64,000 nt of DNA from Euglena gracilis (GCA_039621445.1 CP154956.1:9423443-9487442); one strand, 5' to 3'. Counted from the stretch's first letter, positions 1 to 10,579 are shown. Notes: generated from the sequence alone by a model not told the origin. Translations and numbers: made by a program.

Positions 1-529
1 TCAGATGTTACTGTTTTAACCTCTAGTTAAGTCTGCCTGATGGTTTCATTTTCCTAAAATAAGATCATCCATGGTTACTTCTGCTCTTTTTTTCATAGTG
101 TTCAGTTCGTTTTTTATGGTTTCGATTTTCCTTGCAGTCGGTGGTCCTCATTTTCTCCCAACACTTCAACTTCAGGGTCGACTTTCACTGTTTCTGCTAC
201 TATTTTAATAGATTCCTTCATCACCGGATATGTTCGTTGGTGTTTCGATCCCAGAGAACAATGTCCTGTGATAACTAGGAATCCATGGTTTAGAACTTCC
301 CGATCTCGATCTAGCACTCAACTGTATTTTTTCAAACACGATTGCGTCCATTTGCTTTGTCGTTTGGCCCGCAATAAAAAAAATCAATTTATGGTATTTA
401 AATACATAGAATTCACTAACTACTGATATCAAAATAAATAATGGTTTTATTTTTTCATGATGCCATAAATAACTATAAAATTGATCTTTTTTTAACACAT
501 TCCCAAGAACATAGGGAAAAGAATCCACT
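1..529. other. AT-rich sequence with no supported gene
   Basis: AT-rich DNA. Open frames here are short, overlap on both strands and show no recognisable family or splice structure. I see no RNA gene, mobile-element end or tandem repeat in it. Confidence 0.5.
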
Positions 530-892
530 ATGTTTAGTGTAAGCTCCAACTTTGCTGAGTTGAACCAACATCTGGACCAGGTGGTCTCTGAAGTCAAAGA
601 GTTATGTGGTTTTCTCACAGACACGATGAAACTAGTGATAAGTTCGATCAATAGAGTCAACAAAGAATTACCTTTGAGCGAAGCAGAAATGCGCATCGAT
701 ATGTCCGATTTTCTATCGGACAAAATTCTAAATATGATAGAGGATTCCAGTCTATGTATCTCAAAGACAATTTCAGCTGTCAATAGATCATGTAACGCTA
801 TTGACCTACACATGAACTCCGCAGCTCAATATCTCACAAATCTTGAGAACATCAAAGACAGGATCCATCAAGTTTTCGCGGTGATGGACTGA
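530..892 (+). CDS. Hypothetical 120-aa helical protein
   Basis: An open frame from ATG at 530 to TGA at 890-892. The product is rich in Leu, Ile, Ser and Asn with regularly spaced hydrophobics (segments such as LNQHLDQVVSEVKEL and LTNLENIKDRIHQVF), suggesting a helical or coiled-coil protein. I do not recognise a family. It has no signal peptide or membrane segment. The block is AT-rich, unlike the GC-rich host exons further right, so it may be inserted or viral-type DNA, or an old gene fragment. A leading exon cannot be excluded. Confidence 0.35.
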   Translation: MFSVSSNFAELNQHLDQVVSEVKELCGFLTDTMKLVISSINRVNKELPLSEAEMRIDMSDFLSDKILNMIEDSSLCISKTISAVNRSCNAIDLHMNSAAQYLTNLENIKDRIHQVFAVMD

Positions 893-998
893 ATCCCAAG
901 TGGATCGAATTGGTCTATAGAATGATCAGAATAGCCAAGAAACACTTGACACTAGGACATATCTGAGCACACTGGTATCAGGTACCAGTCATCACCTC

Positions 999-1205
999 AT
1001 GAAATTGGGCCTGGATATAAAGACTCCATCTGGATGTTGCCTCGAAGGTCATTCTCCTCTCTGGAAGCGACCCTTTGTTATGTGTCAACTAATGGAGATA
1101 CAAGCAGAGCTTTCCAGATTGGTTCCTTCTGAGAAGATCGATGAATTGCTTGAACAACTTTCCCTGACTCCAAAATGGTCCGAAATTGAATTGGACTATC
1201 CATAG
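999..1205 (+). CDS. Hypothetical 68-aa ORF
   Basis: A short open frame from ATG 999 to TAG 1203-1205. The C-terminal half (MCQLMEIQAELSRLVPSEKI onward) looks like an amphipathic helix and could be coding. No family is recognised. It lies about 100 bp downstream of the 530-892 ORF on the same strand and could belong to the same decayed gene. The call rests only on openness and composition. Confidence 0.2.
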   Translation: MKLGLDIKTPSGCCLEGHSPLWKRPFVMCQLMEIQAELSRLVPSEKIDELLEQLSLTPKWSEIELDYP

Positions 1206-1717
1206 AAAGTGACCAAATAAGGTCGTTCTTTCATCCACTAACCTACACCTACGTACTCTTTGTGTTTTTTGTGTTCCGGTTTCACCATCAAAACGTGGCA
1301 CTACTTCCAGAGACGTTGTTTTTCATAAAATGGTATTTCCTCCTTGAATTTTAATACTCATGATCTTAGATCCAATTAATACCATTATTTAGGGGGAAAA
1401 AGCGATGATATTCCATTAAAACATCTTGTCATTTACCATAGGAAATTTGGGGGTGGAAACCAACGTCGACTCTATAGAACAGACAACAAGATTTCTCACA
1501 ATGCAGCAATGCTTAAAATCAGGATGACATTTCTGTAGTCAAAACAATTGATTAATATATTATTTTGAATAAAAAACTTTCATGGTATGTATATAATTGT
1601 TATGTTCTTGATCCTTGCAGTAATTATTGCGGCAACAACAGCATGTCCTCAAGGTGCATACGTATCTGATTTTCTAAACAGACCGGGTAGTACATGTATC
1701 GATTGTCCAGCCAATAT
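1206..1717. other. No gene seen
   Basis: AT-rich sequence without a supported gene, leading into the AT microsatellite. Confidence 0.5.
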
Positions 1718-1742
1718 ATATATATTATATATATAATATATA

Positions 1743-1835
<93 letters not shown>

Positions 1836-2011
1836 TATACATACATATATGTATATATGTATATATATACATATATTACATATATGTATATATATATACA
1901 TATACACATACATATATGTATATATGTATATATATACATATATATACATATATACATATATATACATATATATGTATATATATATATATATATGTATGCA
2001 TATGTATATAT
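1718..2011. repeat. (TA)n / (TATG, TATACA)n microsatellite
   Basis: Almost uninterrupted TA dinucleotides grading into TATACA/TATGTA units, about 290 bp. Open frames of Tyr/Ile repeats on both strands here are artefacts of the repeat. Confidence 0.95.
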
Positions 2012-2289
2012 ACAAGGAAATAAATAAAATGGTACCATTATCTGTTTGTCGCACATGTAACATGGAAAATATCGGTTCAAAAAGTTCTGACATATTTGGT
2101 CTGATCGTAATTAAAATGTATATTTAGAAATAAATCAATTATTTTCATCGTCATCCGAATATATTAATAACTCATCATCTTTTTCATTTATGCAATGTCC
2201 ATCTACATATTGTTCGTATGAAATTTCGAAGTTATAATTTGTGTATTGGTTAAAGTAGTCATTGCATACAAATGCACAGGTACTTCCTA

Positions 2290-2430
2290 CCCGCCCCCCC
2301 CCCCGGGCAATTGTCACGCGACAAATCGGGCAGCACGGAGGGCGGGTGACAATTTCCCGGGGTGACAATTTGGCCGGCACAGAGAAGGGTGACAATTGCC
2401 CGGGGGCGTCAATTGCCCGGGGGCGTCAAT
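2290..2430. repeat. G-run repeat module, copy 1
   Basis: Module rich in GGGCAGCACGGAGG, GTGACAATTTCCCGGGG and CGTCAATTGCCCGGGGG units, with poly-C/poly-G at its edges. A near-identical module lies at 2626-2797. The two bracket about 200 bp of unrelated sequence. Confidence 0.8.
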
Positions 2431-2625
2431 TGCCCACCCATGTAGGCCACGTTAAATCCAAATGACCAAAAACACCATCTGAAACACCAATGAACACGCA
2501 AAAATGCAGCTATGGTTGTGATATTGTGCAGAGCATTTGGTATGTGACATTTCTCAGCACGTTGTAGCGAAAATATAAGATCAATTGAGTCGTGTCGGCG
2601 AAAAGAAAGTTGACAAACATCTTCT

Positions 2626-2797
2626 GTGGGGGGGGGGGGGGGGGACAAATCGGGCAGCACGGAGGGGGGTGACAATTTCCCGGGGTGACAAATTGGCCGG
2701 CACAGCCAGGGGTGACAATTGCCCGGGGGCGTCAATTGCTCGGGGGCGTCAATTGCCTGGGGGTGTCAATTGCCCGGGGGGGGGGGGCGGGTAAGTA
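2626..2797. repeat. G-run repeat module, copy 2
   Basis: Second copy of the 2290-2430 module, in the same orientation. It begins with a G17 run and ends with a G10 run, with four CAATTGCC(C/T)GGGGG-type units. The pair could be the two ends of one small inserted element within the beta-helix pseudogene. Confidence 0.8.
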
Positions 2798-3593
2798 ATT
2801 TACTGTATTAGAATTAATGGTGAGAACACCACCTTTATTGGAGTCAATATCTGATGTATTCTCTGTAAGTTTAATTGTGTTGTTGCATTGAGTTATATTG
2901 AAGGTATTAATAAACTATGTCTATGCATCTATCAACACTACCAGTAAATGTACAGCCTAATATGTCAAAATTTCCATTAAACTGTAAACAGAAAGCAGAC
3001 GAGGCAAATATGCAATTGGTAAATTTAACGTATTTGTTAGAAACGATGGTACCATTGAAATTAACTCCATTTATTGTGCAGCTACCAGTTATATTAAAAA
3101 TGATATTTCCGGCAGTGTGTAACCACCAATAATTGTAATATTCTTCGTTATGTTTACTGTGTTAACGACGTTTATATTCGATGGCATCGTAACAGTGTCT
3201 CCATTTTTAGAGAAATTTGTCGACTTAAATAGAGTGAAAAAATCAGACATATTATATAATAACTTAACAAAATAAGGAGAAATATAAATTATGTTTTCAT
3301 TATTCAAATAATATGTTTTATGTGCTTACTAAATAGAAAAATGTAACCACTAGTACCATGACATCTCAAATAGCATGTTCTCTGACAAAGTTATTATTAA
3401 ATTTTGGGAACATATTTTATATTCCAACACATCAGACGAACTTGGGTGATATGGAGTGGTCTGTTGAGATATTCGGTATGGCATATGAAATGGAAAAGAA
3501 ATGAATTTTTTGGAGTATATATAAGTTTAGAGAGAATCTACAACCAACCAAACATTTCAGTTCACAACATTACAAAAAAATGCGATTAACGCT

Positions 3594-4089
3594 TTGTTTC
3601 GCATATGGATGAAGGGAGATGAATTTCCCACGATGTACACCACGAAAGCCTTTTTCGGAGAGTTGTCAGAAGAAGAAGACATAGCCCTCAATGGGATACT
3701 CCATTTCCTCGTCCGGAACAACCGGATGAAGAAGGTGGATTTTGTTAGAGCAGTTCACGACAACGAACTGGATAAATGCATTTGGAAAGTGCATCAAAGA
3801 ATTTGAAAAGGAACGGAACGATGTAAAACGAAATGAATATGTTAGAACCTACAGGAGCATCAAGCCTGTGCCAAACGCCAGAGATCTCCTGTTTAACCCA
3901 ATGGTGAATTTCACACTGATGACCATTTCAAACGGAACAAGAGTAAAGTTATATGTATCTGTCATTTTTTTAGAAAATATGTGGGTAGATCAATTTTATC
4001 GACATTTCTTAATCCCATGTAGCGCTATAAATGGATGTTCCATATTGCGAAAAGTAGATGAGCCTAAAATGTATCAGAAGAAATGTTAA
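3594..4089 (+). pseudogene. Frameshifted hypothetical gene
   Basis: Two overlapping plus-strand frames, 3594-3806 and 3742-4089, read as one protein if a single frameshift near 3780-3800 is assumed. The first has FFGELSEEEDIALNGILHFL and DFVRAVHDNELDKCI. The second continues with KEFEKERNDVKRNEYVRTYR and NPMVNFTLMTISNGTRVKLY. The text is protein-like and acidic/basic mixed, but I recognise no family. Composition is AT-rich like 530-892 and 4488-4802, so the three may be parts of one inserted block. A short exon-intron structure is an alternative to a frameshift. Confidence 0.4.
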
Positions 4090-4169
4090 CTATGGATTAA
4101 GATATATGGTATACACAATGAGCCCGCTGAAGATATTCACGTGTTCGTGGATGGGTACTACCCTACTAC

Positions 4170-4225
4170 CCTACTACCGGGGGGGTGGTCGTTAGACAAG
4201 CCCGGTCGTTGGACAAGGGGGGGGG
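4170..4225. repeat. Fragment of GTCGTTGGACA G-run element
   Basis: Contains GGGGGGTGGTCGTTAGACA and CGGTCGTTGGACAAGGGGGG, the terminal signature of the elements at 6183-6590 and 14836-15135. No core is present, so this is a solo end. Confidence 0.6.
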
Positions 4226-4487
4226 AGGTACTCCAGATTAACACCCGCATATTTGATGGTACCAGGATGATCGTTTTGGTACTATCAAGGCAATTTATTT
4301 TTCGATAGAACGATGAGTTCACATCGAAAATTGATAATTTTAATGTTGTTACATTATATCAAGACAAGGTTAGCTCAACAAGATGGAAATCAACGATGGA
4401 GCACTTGGAGTTCTGGCTTAAAGATTTGCACATTACGTCTCGGTCAATCAAATTGCCACGGCGAACGATCATAAATTCAGGAACATC

Positions 4488-4802
4488 ATGTCCATAATAA
4501 TAGGAAGTTATGATATGGCGGATCCGTATAATTTCATAGAAATTGGAATACTTGATCTTATAATTGAGTTGAACGAAGATGCAATTAATCCAAATTGGAC
4601 AAATGAATTTCCGTGGACTACCCGTCCAATTCCATGGACAATTGACAGATCACCACTTTCTGATTTGGAAAAAAACATAATTATGCATTTCACCAGATAT
4701 CTATGGGACAAGGATTTTACCACATGTGAACATGTACCTCTCTGGTCAATCGCTACGATGCGATTTGGAATCACGTGTTACGTTGACAAAAAGAGAGATT
4801 AA
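4488..4802 (+). CDS. Hypothetical 104-aa protein
   Basis: Open frame from ATG 4488 to TAA 4800-4802. The product has a convincing globular-protein look (FIEIGILDLIIELNEDAINP; EKNIIMHFTRYLWDKDF) but matches nothing I know. It is collinear with the frameshifted gene at 3594-4089 and shares its AT-rich codon use, so it may be the downstream part of the same decayed gene or of a foreign insertion. No signal peptide or membrane span is evident. Confidence 0.35.
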   Translation: MSIIIGSYDMADPYNFIEIGILDLIIELNEDAINPNWTNEFPWTTRPIPWTIDRSPLSDLEKNIIMHFTRYLWDKDFTTCEHVPLWSIATMRFGITCYVDKKRD

Positions 4803-5107
4803 TCAGCAATTGAAGTTCGCGAGATTGATTGCAAACGGATCCATCATTAAAAATGATATTTTAAACACAGTGCAAAATAGCTACCACGATACAAAATAGC
4901 TACTACTACAAGCCTATCCATCAGACGGGATGCTCGGTGACCTTTTGACATAGCAATTTGTGGAATTTCTAAACGTAATTTGCGTTCCTGAGGTAACATA
5001 CGGTAATTTGTTTAACATCGCAGTACACATCAATAATTTCAAACAAATTGGTGACACCCGGTGGAAAGAAGCAAGGAACAAGGAATAAAAATTACAAGAG
5101 GAAACGA

Positions 5108-5757
5108 AAGAGGACGGCACCACAGCCCACGCAAAATTTTTATAAGAAAGCTGTGCAATTGAGCAAATATAAATGATGACAAAGACGGAATGGGGATGGT
5201 GGACCAAATGGCGTTGCCGCTGTCGACACGGCCCATGTTGTTTCTCAATAACACCAGGCGCGCCGTCGTGAATTCGATGTGTTGGAGAATGGCGGCCACC
5301 GGTAACATCACCGGCCATCACGCGATACCACAAAGCACCCGTTCTTCGCCGGCCAGCCTGAAGGTCTCGCCATGGTCGTGTTCGGGCAGACAGGCCGAGC
5401 TGCCATGGTAAGCGTAACCGCCCAGCGGTACAAGGGGATGTACAAGCTGAGATTCTACGACACCCAAGAGGGGCCCCCTGGGCCAATGGACAACGGAACG
5501 AGCACGTGGATACTATGGCCTGGTTCGTCGTATTGGGGGAAATGGCGAGGAAGAAGACCTGGGTTTGCAGAGAGGCGGGAGATGAGTGCGAGAAGCACGC
5601 CTCGTGGCCAATAAGTTCGGCGATAACCACGGATATAGGGGTTGAGCCCCTCCAAGGAAAGTCAGCACCAATGGGGGACACAGACCTGTTATTTCTGCAG
5701 AGTGGAGATTACTTGACCTTCACCGTGATGTTTGGTGAACACGGAGCCTGAACACGG
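5108..5757 (+). pseudogene. Array unit 1: decayed copy of the unknown repeated gene family
   Basis: Homologous at DNA level to the better preserved unit at 12025-12975. Shared landmarks include GGACCAAATG(A/G)CGTTGCCG, the CATGGT..TTCGGGCAGACAGGC stretch, the exon encoding YKLRFYDTQ(A/E)GPPGP, and the exon with AITTDIGVEPL, DTDLLFLQ and LTFTV. In this copy the first exon is out of frame, with stops after the GRQAELPW stretch, so I call it a pseudogene. The family is not recognised. The unit is followed by a short tail (5757-6130) without homology to the others. Confidence 0.5.
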
Positions 5758-6182
5758 TGAGCTTGAACACGGACACGGTTAATGGGACAGAAGACAGAAT
5801 TTGGCTGGAGATTGGCACGACCATATGGCGCCACAACTGAACAGGACAACTGAACGAGTTGTCGTCTTATTCGTCGCATTAGGCGAAGATGACGACTAAG
5901 AAGACCTGGGTTTGCAGAGAGCTGGGAGATGAGCCTCATACCTTTCGTCTTAGGAATGGTTCTGCCCAGGCACAGCCACCGCCGCGGCGCAGGTATGGAC
6001 AGCAACCACACTCACAGAGGAGAAAGAGGAGCGAAGACTGAAAATGTGCTCAGTATTTTCATTTTTCCGTGTGGTTTGCAGCCAGGTGAACAAATGCACA
6101 CAACCAATCAGTCAAAGAGGCTTGAAATTGCGTTCATGTGATGGTTTTGTGGAAACCTTGGACTGGAAACCTTGCACGATAT

Positions 6183-6590
6183 CCCCCCCCCCTATGTCCA
6201 ATGACCGGTAACCTCTGTCCTCTGACCGGGGGGGTGGTCGTTGGACATAGGGTAGTGACCAAAAAGGTGTCCTCTGACCGGGGGGGTGGTCGTTGGACAT
6301 GGGGTCAAAAGAAAGTTGGTGGGTACCCGGGTCCCTACCCACCCAAAAATGCCCAAATTTTCCCTTCCGGCGCTTTGCGCCGAAAATTTTGGGCAATTTT
6401 GACAAATTTTTGTCCAAAAAGTGTCAAAAATGGCATTTTGGCCAAATTTTTGGCAAAATTTTGGGCAAAATTTTTCGTCCCGGCGCTTTGCGCCGGGACC
6501 AAAAATTTGGTCAAACCTCCGAAAAGGTGTCCTCTGACCGGGGGGGTGGTCATTGGACATAGGGGGGTCGTTGGACATAGGGGGGGGGGT
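6183..6590. mobile_element. G-run-bounded element with CCTATGTCCAATGACC inverted ends
   Basis: The left end reads CCCCCCCCTATGTCCAATGA and the right end contains GTCGTTGGACATAGGGGGGG, an inverted pair. Inner copies of CTGACCGGGGGGGTGGTCGT repeat the signature. The AT-rich core (6345-6500) holds CGGCGCTTTGCGCCGAAAAT and strings of GGCAAATTTTTGG, shared with the elements at 14836, 15207, 32724 and 60757. It has no coding capacity, so I infer a non-autonomous element. Confidence 0.65.
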
Positions 6591-6639
6591 AAAAGGAGAA
6601 ATATGCAACCGGACAGGTACAGCATGTTTTCCGACAAAA

Positions 6640-6880
6640 AGATCTACTGAGCAGCCGGATACCCTGACCACGGACACGGTGAATGGGACAGATGACATGA
6701 TTGAGCTAGAGATTGGATTGACCATGTGGCGCCACGACCGCGGCCAGAGGTTGAGCGTGGTAGCCCTGACCAGTGGAGCACGTCCGGGTGTGGCCATTAC
6801 GAGATAAAAGTGGACACTGCGACGGTCATGAAGCAGACAGCCGGGCATGGACCTGAGCCGGCGTATATCAATGAAGGTAT
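6640..6880 (+). pseudogene. Array unit 1, second half (domain fragment)
   Basis: Matches the second half of the repeated protein at 11640-11990 and 12600-12950: DTVNGTDDMIELEIGLTMWR, then HDRGQRLSVVALTS, then STSGCGHY(E)IKVDTATVMKQT and CINEG followed by GTATGTATG. The middle (the WKGRFQSTIANTLGG stretch) is deleted and the frame changes within it. It ends at the same GTATGT splice-like site as its paralogues. Confidence 0.55.
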
Positions 6881-7091
6881 GTATGTGTGTATATCGAGTT
6901 TTTGTCTTTGGATCTGATATTTTGAAACTGTCTCGAATGCGCCCTTTGTCGGGTGTAACCGCACTGCATAGGATTTTTGAGCAATATCAGAGAGAACTTC
7001 TGTCTTAGGCCTGCTGCTTTTACAGGAGGCTTTACCCACCTGGCGAGGTTTGTTCATGTTCTGATCCTTGCATGTACATCAGTGTGGATAC

Positions 7092-7914
7092 CAGACTTTC
7101 AGTTTGTGCGCCTCAGGAAGTTCTGTGCGGCGCAAATTTTTTTTTCTGCGGCGCATGCGGCGCATGGACAAAATTTTGCTGCGGTGCTTGCGGCACAAAA
7201 CTTTTTATTGCTGCGCCGCTTGCGGCACACACAATTGTTTCCTGAAATTTTATTGTGGTGCACTTTGAACCACAAAGGCGCTCACACCTGGGCTTTTGGC
7301 GAAGCTGTGCTTCATCATGGTAGCACCAGCCTCACTGTTATCAAAAACAATGATGACAGTGATGCCTGCCAACCCACCACAGGTTGGCATCGTACTGCAC
7401 CACATGGTTGCATCGTACTGCAACCATTCACAACCCTCCTTCCAGTTCTTTTGAAAAATGTGTTTTACCTTATTTCCTTTCTGACCCCTGTTGGGCACAA
7501 ATTTGAATTTATTTCCCTCCGGCGTGCATTGCGCTTTGCTCGCCGGAGGGTCTTCAACACTTGATGATCTGCTCGATGAACTCAAATTGTCAGACATTTT
7601 GTGAAAAAGCCTGCAAAGACGAACAAAGAGATCGCACAAAAATTCATTCCCTGTCGCCTTGCCCTTCTCGGCACCGGTCGAGAAAATATCAAAGAGGCCG
7701 GACAGGGGAAGAAAGGTGAAATTAAAATGTGGTGCTTACAACACATGGTGAAAATAATGCTGCGGCGCTTGCGGCGCACGTAATTTTTTTTGCTGCGGCG
7801 CATGCGGCGCACGGTGGATTTTTTGCTGCGGTGCTTGCGGTGCATGGTCAAATTTTCCTGCGGCACTTGCGGCACACAGAAAAAATTTTGCGCGGCGCAC
7901 TAACTGAAAGTCTG
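7092..7914. mobile_element. hAT-like non-autonomous element (MITE) with 8-bp target-site duplication
   Basis: Ends are 21-bp inverted repeats with one mismatch: CAGACTTTCAGTTTGTGCGC(C) on the left and the complement of (G)GCGCACTAACTGAAAGTCTG on the right. They are flanked on both sides by the direct repeat GTGGATAC (7084-7091 and 7915-7922). The paralogous sequence near 13170-13200 shows the same locus uninterrupted, with a single GTGGATAC, so the empty site is in this window. An 8-bp duplication and ends starting CA and finishing TG are hAT hallmarks. Both halves carry runs of TGCGGCGCTTGCGGCGCA units. A transposase-like N-terminal fragment lies inside (7250-7639, minus). Confidence 0.9.
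7250..7639 (-). pseudogene. hAT transposase-like N-terminal fragment inside the MITE
   Basis: The minus-strand open frame contains FKFVPNRGQKGNKVKHIFQ, KNWKEGCEWLQYD and CSTMPTCG. The K-x-x-F-x-x-x-W..F/C-x-WL-x-YD arrangement followed by a Cys pair resembles the start of many hAT-derived proteins, just before a BED/TTF-type zinc finger. Nothing of the catalytic DDE or dimerisation region remains. The position inside a TIR element with an 8-bp duplication supports the assignment. Confidence 0.5.
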
Positions 7915-7922
7915 GTGGATAC

Positions 7923-8340
7923 CATCAAACACATGTCCCTGGAGCAAGCACTCATCGATGGGATAAAAGCAGTAATGGCCCGGGGAATGTGAGGTGAGGG
8001 ACTCCCTTTTAGGCCTTCCCCGGCCAACACTCCATATGTGTGCTACCCGTCGCAGCAGCAGACCTCTGGGCAAAGGCACTCCTGTGCTGAAAGGGAGAAC
8101 CGATATGCCTTCTCCCCACCCCTTTTGATCGGTTCATCTCCGGCTGTGCGCATATATACTCTCCCGCCAAGAAAAGCAGGTTCCAAACCCCAGGGGAGCA
8201 AAATCCTGGGCATCTCTCCAATGGGTGATGTGGAGTGGCTTCCACCCTCTGAGTTGTGCAGCAGAATGTCCCGTGCAGTGGCAGCTTTTGGTTCTCAATA
8301 CACTTCATGTTTAGTGGTATCCATCACTTCATGAGTCGTG
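7923..8340 (+). pseudogene. Array unit 1: downstream module after the MITE
   Basis: Continues the paralogue of 13180-13400 after the MITE insertion: CACATGTCCCTGGAGCAAGC, then GATGGGATAAAAGCAGTA and CCCGGGGAATGTGAGGTGAG. The 13-kb copy reads IKHMSPEQALMDGIKAVWPG. Here small indels disrupt the frame after KAVMA. From about 8145 the sequence is no longer similar to the other copy. Confidence 0.5.
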
Positions 8341-8589
8341 GGTTGGGAGACGGTTCTCGGTGTGGGGGCACACGCCATGGACAACAACCAGCTGTGCCCT
8401 GCTTTCCTGATGATTTCCCAATACCCCAAGATCTGGCAGGGCGTGCTTTTGGGGGTCTTTCAACATAACCCACACACCAGGCATTGTGCTCACCGAAGCT
8501 CTTCGTGGTGGGTGCCAACAAACCACATCAACATCTATTCCACCTCTCCTCCCTCCTTTACCGGAGTGGGAACCAAACACAGACCCACG

Positions 8590-8750
8590 GCCAATCAACC
8601 GAGTGTCAGCCCACCTCAACCTGTGCATGGACACCATCATGTGCGGAGGCCTCAGCACAAAAGTTGCCACTCTTTTGGATTTTCTGGATAAATATGCTGT
8701 GCAAATTGCTTTATTGCAAGAAATTTGGGAGGCCTACACCCCTCAATGAT
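8590..8750 (+). pseudogene. Possible non-LTR retrotransposon endonuclease fragment
   Basis: A plus-strand frame ending at TGA 8747-8749 reads HLNLCMDTIMCGGLSTKVAT followed by LLDFLDKYAVQIALLQEIWE. This matches the start of apurinic-like (EEP) endonuclease domains, where a strand with N..GL is followed by a helix and the catalytic QE in the LLQE motif. Homology fades after the stop. The fragment stands alone, with no reverse transcriptase following. It could also be a cellular EEP-domain remnant. Confidence 0.4.
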
Positions 8751-8994
8751 TCGCCAACAACCCTTTCCAGCCTTTTGGGTGGTGGACCGGTCCCTGTTTT
8801 CGAGGTAATTCTCACCAGGCAGGACGTGCTACAACAAGCCATAATTTTGGAGCCGTTTTGCGTAGACTTGAGGCATCTGCCCTTTTCGCCCGAATGGTAA
8901 CACATGCAGAGGTGTCAGTTTTTTTTTACCCTTTGGTGCTTTTCGTATTGTAAAGAAGTCTCGCCATTGCACCTTGTGTTGATGACCAGATGGA

Positions 8995-9345
8995 ACATGT
9001 AGGAGAGGACCACTTATTAGGGCACTGCGCACTTTTTAGGGCAAAGCCAAAAATGCTGACGTTATCCCCACTCTTCTTCAATTTTCCCCCCAATTTTGTG
9101 ATTTCAAGCTATGAGTCAAGTGATTATATGTCAAATGTGTCAAATTTGGGCTTGGACAATATAAATATTTGGTCTGAGAAGGACAGTTCTGAGAATTGTG
9201 TGTGCTTTCTGACCTGAGATGCAACAGTGATTTCTCCTTTCGGGGGGGTGCGCACTTTTTAGGGAGGTAGTTTCGGACCCTTGGGGGGTGCGTACTTATT
9301 AGGGCACTGTGCACAATTAGGGCACTGCACACTTATTGGGGGGGT
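8995..9345. repeat. Dispersed TTAGGGCACTGCGCAC repeat, copy 1
   Basis: Several copies of TTAGGGCACTGCGCACTTTT-type units flank a core with ATTTGGTCTGAGAAGGACAG and GAATTGTGTGTGCTTTCTGA. The same order recurs at 44430-44810 with about the same length. No inverted ends were found. Confidence 0.8.
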
Positions 9346-9439
9346 TCAGGAGAGGACCACGCAATTTGGTTTTCTTTGGGTGGTTCATTGGGATTAATGC
9401 CATTTTGCAAACTTTGAAGAGAGGACCTTCCTTTGGCGT

Positions 9440-10200
9440 TCCAAGAGGAAACCAAAAAAAGACGGGACAGCGACCCACGTCAAATTCCTACAAAGAAAGC
9501 TTTCAGTTGGGCAACGACCTCCGCGAGCTGGCGCGCGGCCATCAAAGACGACGAAGATCCAGTGGCGATGGTGGACCAAACGACGATGCCGATGTCAACA
9601 CGGCCCATGCCCAAGCGCGCTGTCGTGAATTTGGTTTGCTTGTTTCAAACAACTTCTGTGGCCTCCACAGGGCCCCTGGCCAGCAGCTGCCCGCCTCCCC
9701 CAGCCGGCCCAGCCTGTCCCCAAGCCCAAAGCCAAGGGGTGGCCCAAGAGGAAGAGGAGGCGATGTGAAAAACAACCAAGCAATTAGCTGTGTTTCTATT
9801 GATGTCATGGTGGTTGGTGGGGCGAAGAGGAGGTGGGTTGGGTGTGGTTACATTTTCAGTGGAAAACACAACAGTTCATTCTTCCCGTTTTTAGGCAATG
9901 GCAGCGCCCCCCAGCCGCCAGCTGCCCTTAAGCCCAAGAGGATATGATTGTACTGGAGATACCGGGTGCCATTGCTGATGAAGGAGCTCATAGGCAACCA
10001 AAATTTTCGAATGGAACAGACGGTATGGGCAACTTCAGACCACATTGCGCTCAAAGATGGTGCTGTCTTGGCTCGGCGGTTGTCTGCAGTTGAGGATATC
10101 AAAATAATTGACACATGGACTGGTTGGCTGGTTGTTATGAGATGCAGGAAGAGCACATACAAACGTTGACTGACGAGCTTCAACCAAATTGCCGCGCCAG
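9440..10200 (+). pseudogene. Array module A (basic-tail exons)
   Basis: Two blocks. The first (9440-9630) has ATTCCTACAAAGAAAGCTTT and GATGGTGGACCAAACGACGA, the same landmarks as 5108, 10780 and 12025. The second (9655-10195) is a near-duplicate of 13466-14100. It includes a stretch that can encode PKPKAKGWPKRKRRR, a plausible nuclear-localisation tail, then CCCAAGAGGATATGA and ACCGGGTGCCATTGCTGATG. The reading frame changes between blocks. The function is unknown; I read it as exons of the array gene family, probably decayed. Confidence 0.4.
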
Positions 10201-10579
10201 CGTAGGTGAGGAGGAGGGCCAGGACTCCTTCTCCCCTTCCACCCTTCACAGCCGCAGCACCACCACCAGCGACGCATTCACCCCCCCCCCCCCCCCGCCC
10301 ACCCCAGCGCTTCCCCCTGGCGGCAGCGGCGGCATGTCCCCCACGCGTCCACGTCCTGCGGAGGCCGGGGGGTGGCAAATCATTGACAATCACACAGGGC
10401 ATAAGGGGGGAAGAAATACTCACAACCCTGGTCCCTTAGATTCCTTCATGTGTTTGGGGTAAAAAAAAACACCATTCATATCTGTGGTGAAGCATATCTC
10501 ATGTGACTGGTCCGAATCTGGAGGGGATTAAAATCTGGCACACACCTTTGGGTGCACGTCAATTCCTGAAGAACGAGGG

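Larger units (their letters stand above)
2135..3307 (-). pseudogene. Decayed parallel beta-helix (POMP-like) protein gene
   Basis: Minus-strand coding traces run from 3307 down to about 2907, then 2800-2895, then 2135-2280, in more than one frame. They read as short Asn/Thr/Ile/Gly-rich coils (NVVNTVNITKNITIIGGYT; NITGSCTINGVNFNGTIV; KFTNCIF; GNFDILGCTFTGS; NTSDIDSNKGGVLTI), the rung pattern of right-handed beta-helices and of polymorphic-outer-membrane-type repeats. A frameshift lies near 3100, another near 2905, and G-rich repeats sit inside the gene at 2290-2797. The trace ends in an acidic tail (DDELLIYSDDDENN). The rung pattern is visible; the family label is inferred. A surface or secreted protein of viral or protist origin is possible. 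Confidence 0.5.

Noticed and set aside
4914-5681. 255-codon minus-strand ORF
   Set aside because: Antisense to array unit 1, whose plus-strand reading is conserved in the paralogue at 12 kb; the minus reading is not.
10200-10445. Pro-rich protein with a poly-Pro/poly-C tract
   Set aside because: All three frames are open through a C run and nothing is conserved in the duplicated module at 13.5-14.1 kb.
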